Assembly (NCBI RefSeq): GCF_009720625.1
Contig: NZ_CP046266.1
Coordinates: 815,501 to 879,500, forward strand
DNA: 64,000 bases
Direction of reading: 5' to 3'
Source of the DNA: Metabacillus sediminilitoris
Lineage (GTDB): Bacteria; Bacillota; Bacilli; Bacillales; Bacillaceae
Each line of letters begins with the position of its first letter. The stretch's first letter is position 1. Made by a program: the position numbers and the translations under genes. This document shows, piece by piece, positions 62,427 through 64,000 of this stretch. The notes under the pieces are model-generated. The model was not told where the DNA came from. It did not search any database and worked only from the letters and a program-made list of their open reading frames with translations.

Positions 62427-62786
62427 CTATTTTTGTGGCTTGAATAAATAATCTTCCATTAGTTCAGATACTTTGTTACGTATTCTTGGATTAAAATAAT
62501 TATGTTTTTCTTCATAGCCGTTATAGAGGAAAGAATATAAGGTGAATGCTTCATCACGCTCTACCTCATGAACTTTTATGTTTCGTTTATGCAGCTCTTT
62601 TCTAACTGCAGCTAGATCATTTTGTACTAATCTTAATGATTCCTCAACAATTGCTAAGTATGGACGATGTAATTTAAATGGACTTTTTTGAATGATAGAT
62701 AGATCGCGATTAAAGATTGTAACGGCCATTGGTAAATAGATGGATTGTTCAATCATTTCACGAATATCTTTCGGTATCCTAGTCAA
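62427..62786 (-). CDS. yhjD: YhjD family protein
   Basis: A 119-aa soluble, mostly helical protein (IPKDIREMIEQSIYLPMAVTIFNRDLSIIQKSPFKLHRPYLAIVEESLRLVQNDLAAVRKELHKRNIKVHEVE) that matches YhjD. TTG 62786 follows AAGGGGG. A LexA-type box lies directly upstream. Function unknown; conserved among spore-forming bacilli. Confidence 0.8.
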   Translation of the reverse strand: MTRIPKDIREMIEQSIYLPMAVTIFNRDLSIIQKSPFKLHRPYLAIVEESLRLVQNDLAAVRKELHKRNIKVHEVERDEAFTLYSFLYNGYEEKHNYFNPRIRNKVSELMEDYLFKPQK

Positions 62787-62805
62787 AGAAATACCCCCTT
62801 AAAAC

Positions 62806-62830
62806 AGAACGTTTGTTCTATTTCATCATA
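62806..62830 (-). promoter_or_regulatory. LexA-type box and -10 element upstream of yhjD
   Basis: AGAACGTTTGTTCT (62806-62819) fits the Gram-positive SOS palindrome GAAC-N4-GTTC. TATGAT on the minus strand (complement of 62825-62830) could be the -10 box, placing the site at the transcription start. Confidence 0.6.
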
Positions 62831-62949
62831 CATGATCTAAAAAAATTTCGCAAGTCTCCATCCCTTTAATATTGGATACTGGATAGGGTTTCAAATTATG
62901 TGTTAAATATGTAAAATAGATACCAAAGGATTAGATTGAGGAGCATAAT

Positions 62950-63567
62950 ATGAACCCGGAGACACTACAGGAATTTTTTACTTTAGAGCATTTAATGCAG
63001 TTATTTGAATCGTACCGTTCGCTAGGTCCTTTTTTTGCCATCTTATTACCATTGATAGAATCATTTCTCCCATTTTTGCCACTTGTTGTATTCATTGTCG
63101 CGAATGTAAATTCCTTCGGACTTTGGCTGGGATTTTTTTTATCTTGGATTGGGGCTTGTTCAGGTGCTATTATTGTATTTATCATTATGAGAAAGTTAGG
63201 GAAGTGGAGATTTTTTAGACGTTTGCAAGAGAAAAAGGCAATAAAAAAGTTATTAACTTGGATTGAGCGCAGAGGGTTTAGCCCGTTATTTCTCATTTTA
63301 TGTTTTCCATTTACACCTTCCGCTGCGATTAATGTTGTTGCCGGGATGTCGAGAATAAATGTTTGGCAATTTATCTTAGCGGTCTTATCAGGTAAGTTTG
63401 TTATGATTTTTATGGTTAGTTTTATTGGTCAAGATATACAAGCTCTATTCACACAACCGATTAGATCCATTATTGTCGGACTTGTCATCTTTTTATTATG
63501 GATTGTTGGCAAACAAGTTGAAAAACGTTTAAATATGTCATCAACTGTAAAAAATAGAGGTCGCTAA
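62950..63567 (+). CDS. yhjE: TVP38/TMEM64 (DedA-like) membrane protein YhjE
   Basis: A 205-aa protein with about five to six segments. GAVSRS-like region is replaced by SWIGACSGAIIVFIIMRKLGKWRFFRRLQEKKAIKKLLTWIERRGFSPLFLILCFPFTPSAAINVVAGMSRI, the conserved VTT/DedA core (re-entrant loop plus basic loop). ATG 62950 follows GAGGAG. It is 17 nt ahead of the signal peptidase gene, the yhjE-sipV order known from B. subtilis. Confidence 0.87.
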   Translation: MNPETLQEFFTLEHLMQLFESYRSLGPFFAILLPLIESFLPFLPLVVFIVANVNSFGLWLGFFLSWIGACSGAIIVFIIMRKLGKWRFFRRLQEKKAIKKLLTWIERRGFSPLFLILCFPFTPSAAINVVAGMSRINVWQFILAVLSGKFVMIFMVSFIGQDIQALFTQPIRSIIVGLVIFLLWIVGKQVEKRLNMSSTVKNRGR

Positions 63568-63584
63568 ATGTTGTAGGAGGGTTT

Positions 63585-64000
63585 ATGAAAAAACGGCGAA
63601 TTGCTTTTACAACTGTAGGTGTTTGTTTAGTAGCTATTTTATTGAAAAACCTGATTTTTGTTGAATATAAAGTAGAAGGTGTATCAATGCAGCCGACGTA
63701 TGAGGAAGGACGTCTGCTATCTATTAATAAGTTGGGAGTGTATTTTACTCCGTTAAAGAGGTTCGATATTGTTGTTTTCTATCCACCGAACAGTGATGAG
63801 ATTTATGTAAAGAGAGTGATTGGTCTACCAGGTGATGAAATCCATTACAAGGATGATCAGCTTTATGTCAATAACAAGGCAGTTAACGAACCATTTTTAC
63901 CTTTAAAGGACAATTCTAATGTTACTAAACTAACAGGAAACTTCACACTTGAAGAAATTACAAATGATATTAAAATTCCAAAAGGATATATCTTTGTCAT
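63585..64000 (+). CDS. sipV: Signal peptidase I, truncated by window edge
   Basis: The first about 138 residues of a type I signal peptidase. One N-terminal anchor (IAFTTVGVCLVAILLKNLIF), catalytic serine in VEGVSMQPTYEEG (about Ser36), and catalytic lysine in DEIYVKRVIGLPGDEI. GTAGGAGG precedes ATG 63585. The stop codon lies beyond the window. Neighbourhood supports sipV; the sequence alone would allow any SipS/T/U/V-type enzyme. Confidence 0.88.
   Translation, partial: MKKRRIAFTTVGVCLVAILLKNLIFVEYKVEGVSMQPTYEEGRLLSINKLGVYFTPLKRFDIVVFYPPNSDEIYVKRVIGLPGDEIHYKDDQLYVNNKAVNEPFLPLKDNSNVTKLTGNFTLEEITNDIKIPKGYIFV

Noticed and set aside
1..64000. CRISPR array, tRNA/rRNA genes, prophage or transposase genes
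   Set aside because: No regularly spaced repeats, no cloverleaf-like genes, and no integrase, capsid or transposase motifs were seen.

Overview
The window is A+T-rich chromosomal DNA from an endospore-forming member of the Bacillaceae. Supporting signs are a small acid-soluble spore protein H gene, comK, hemE-hemH, pbpF, lplJ, lcfB, an IDEAL-domain yhzC homologue, AGGAGG-type ribosome binding sites, many TTG/GTG starts, sigma-A promoters with a 17-nt spacer, and Gram-positive cis-elements (cre, dre, FadR, LexA and sigma-B-like sites). From memory of Bacillus subtilis, the gene order follows the yha-yhg-yhf-yhj stretch: ecsC/yhaA, hmoB(yhgC)-pbpF-hemE-hemH, yhgD-yhgE, yhfH-yhfI-lplJ, lcfB(yhfL), yhfN, yhzC-comK, yhjD, yhjE, sipV. 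Accessory modules are inserted into this backbone. The genus cannot be fixed from the sequence alone. No rRNA, tRNA, CRISPR array, prophage or complete insertion sequence was seen.

Layout. 1-5.5 kb: end of ecsC, an M20 amidohydrolase, a PAP2 phosphatase, and a GntR/ABC ATPase/permease/membrane-protein operon. 5.7-10.7 kb: an MFS transporter, a gamma-glutamyltransferase-like enzyme (ywrD type), an Lrp/AsnC regulator (ywrC type) and a split chromate transporter pair (ywrB/ywrA type). 10.8-18.4 kb: an ion-transporter-type permease, then hmoB<>pbpF, hemE-hemH and a VOC protein; hemY is absent after hemH. 18.5-28.3 kb: a gluconate region with three GntP permeases, gluconokinase, an RpiR-family regulator and a 6-phosphogluconate dehydrogenase. 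A repeated GAAA-N4-TTTC palindrome lies in or next to the promoters, together with cre-like sites. 28.3-33 kb: two CBO0543-like membrane proteins, a DUF3189 protein, and TetR regulator yhgD with yhgE, both preceded by the same 23-bp operator-like palindrome.

33-46.3 kb: an SDR enzyme, a frameshifted small gene, ywbE, a DUF1697 protein, a LacI regulator that probably represses itself, yhfH, yhfI, lplJ, a LysE exporter, sspH, a VOC protein, lcfB behind a FadR-type box, and a three-gene ABC importer. 46.3-53.6 kb: a PAS-STAS protein, a PH-like protein with a 52-bp tandem duplication at its 3' end, and the N-acetylglucosamine regulon (nagAB divergent from nagP-nagR, with two dre-type NagR sites) next to an SIS-domain protein. 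53.7-64 kb: an XRE-cupin regulator with azlCD, the M48 peptidase yhfN, glyoxylate shunt aceB-aceA, a sigma-B-type general stress gene, yhzC, a 40-codon reading frame ahead of comK, comK, yhjD behind a LexA-type box, yhjE, and the start of a signal peptidase I gene.

A roughly 190-220 bp non-coding element with near-inverted ends and imperfect 8-bp flanking direct repeats occurs three times (12438, 33196, 50179). One copy lies in the presumed 5' leader of nagP. The main leads are the RpiR operator network, the paired YhgD operators, this MITE-like family, and several small or broken genes.
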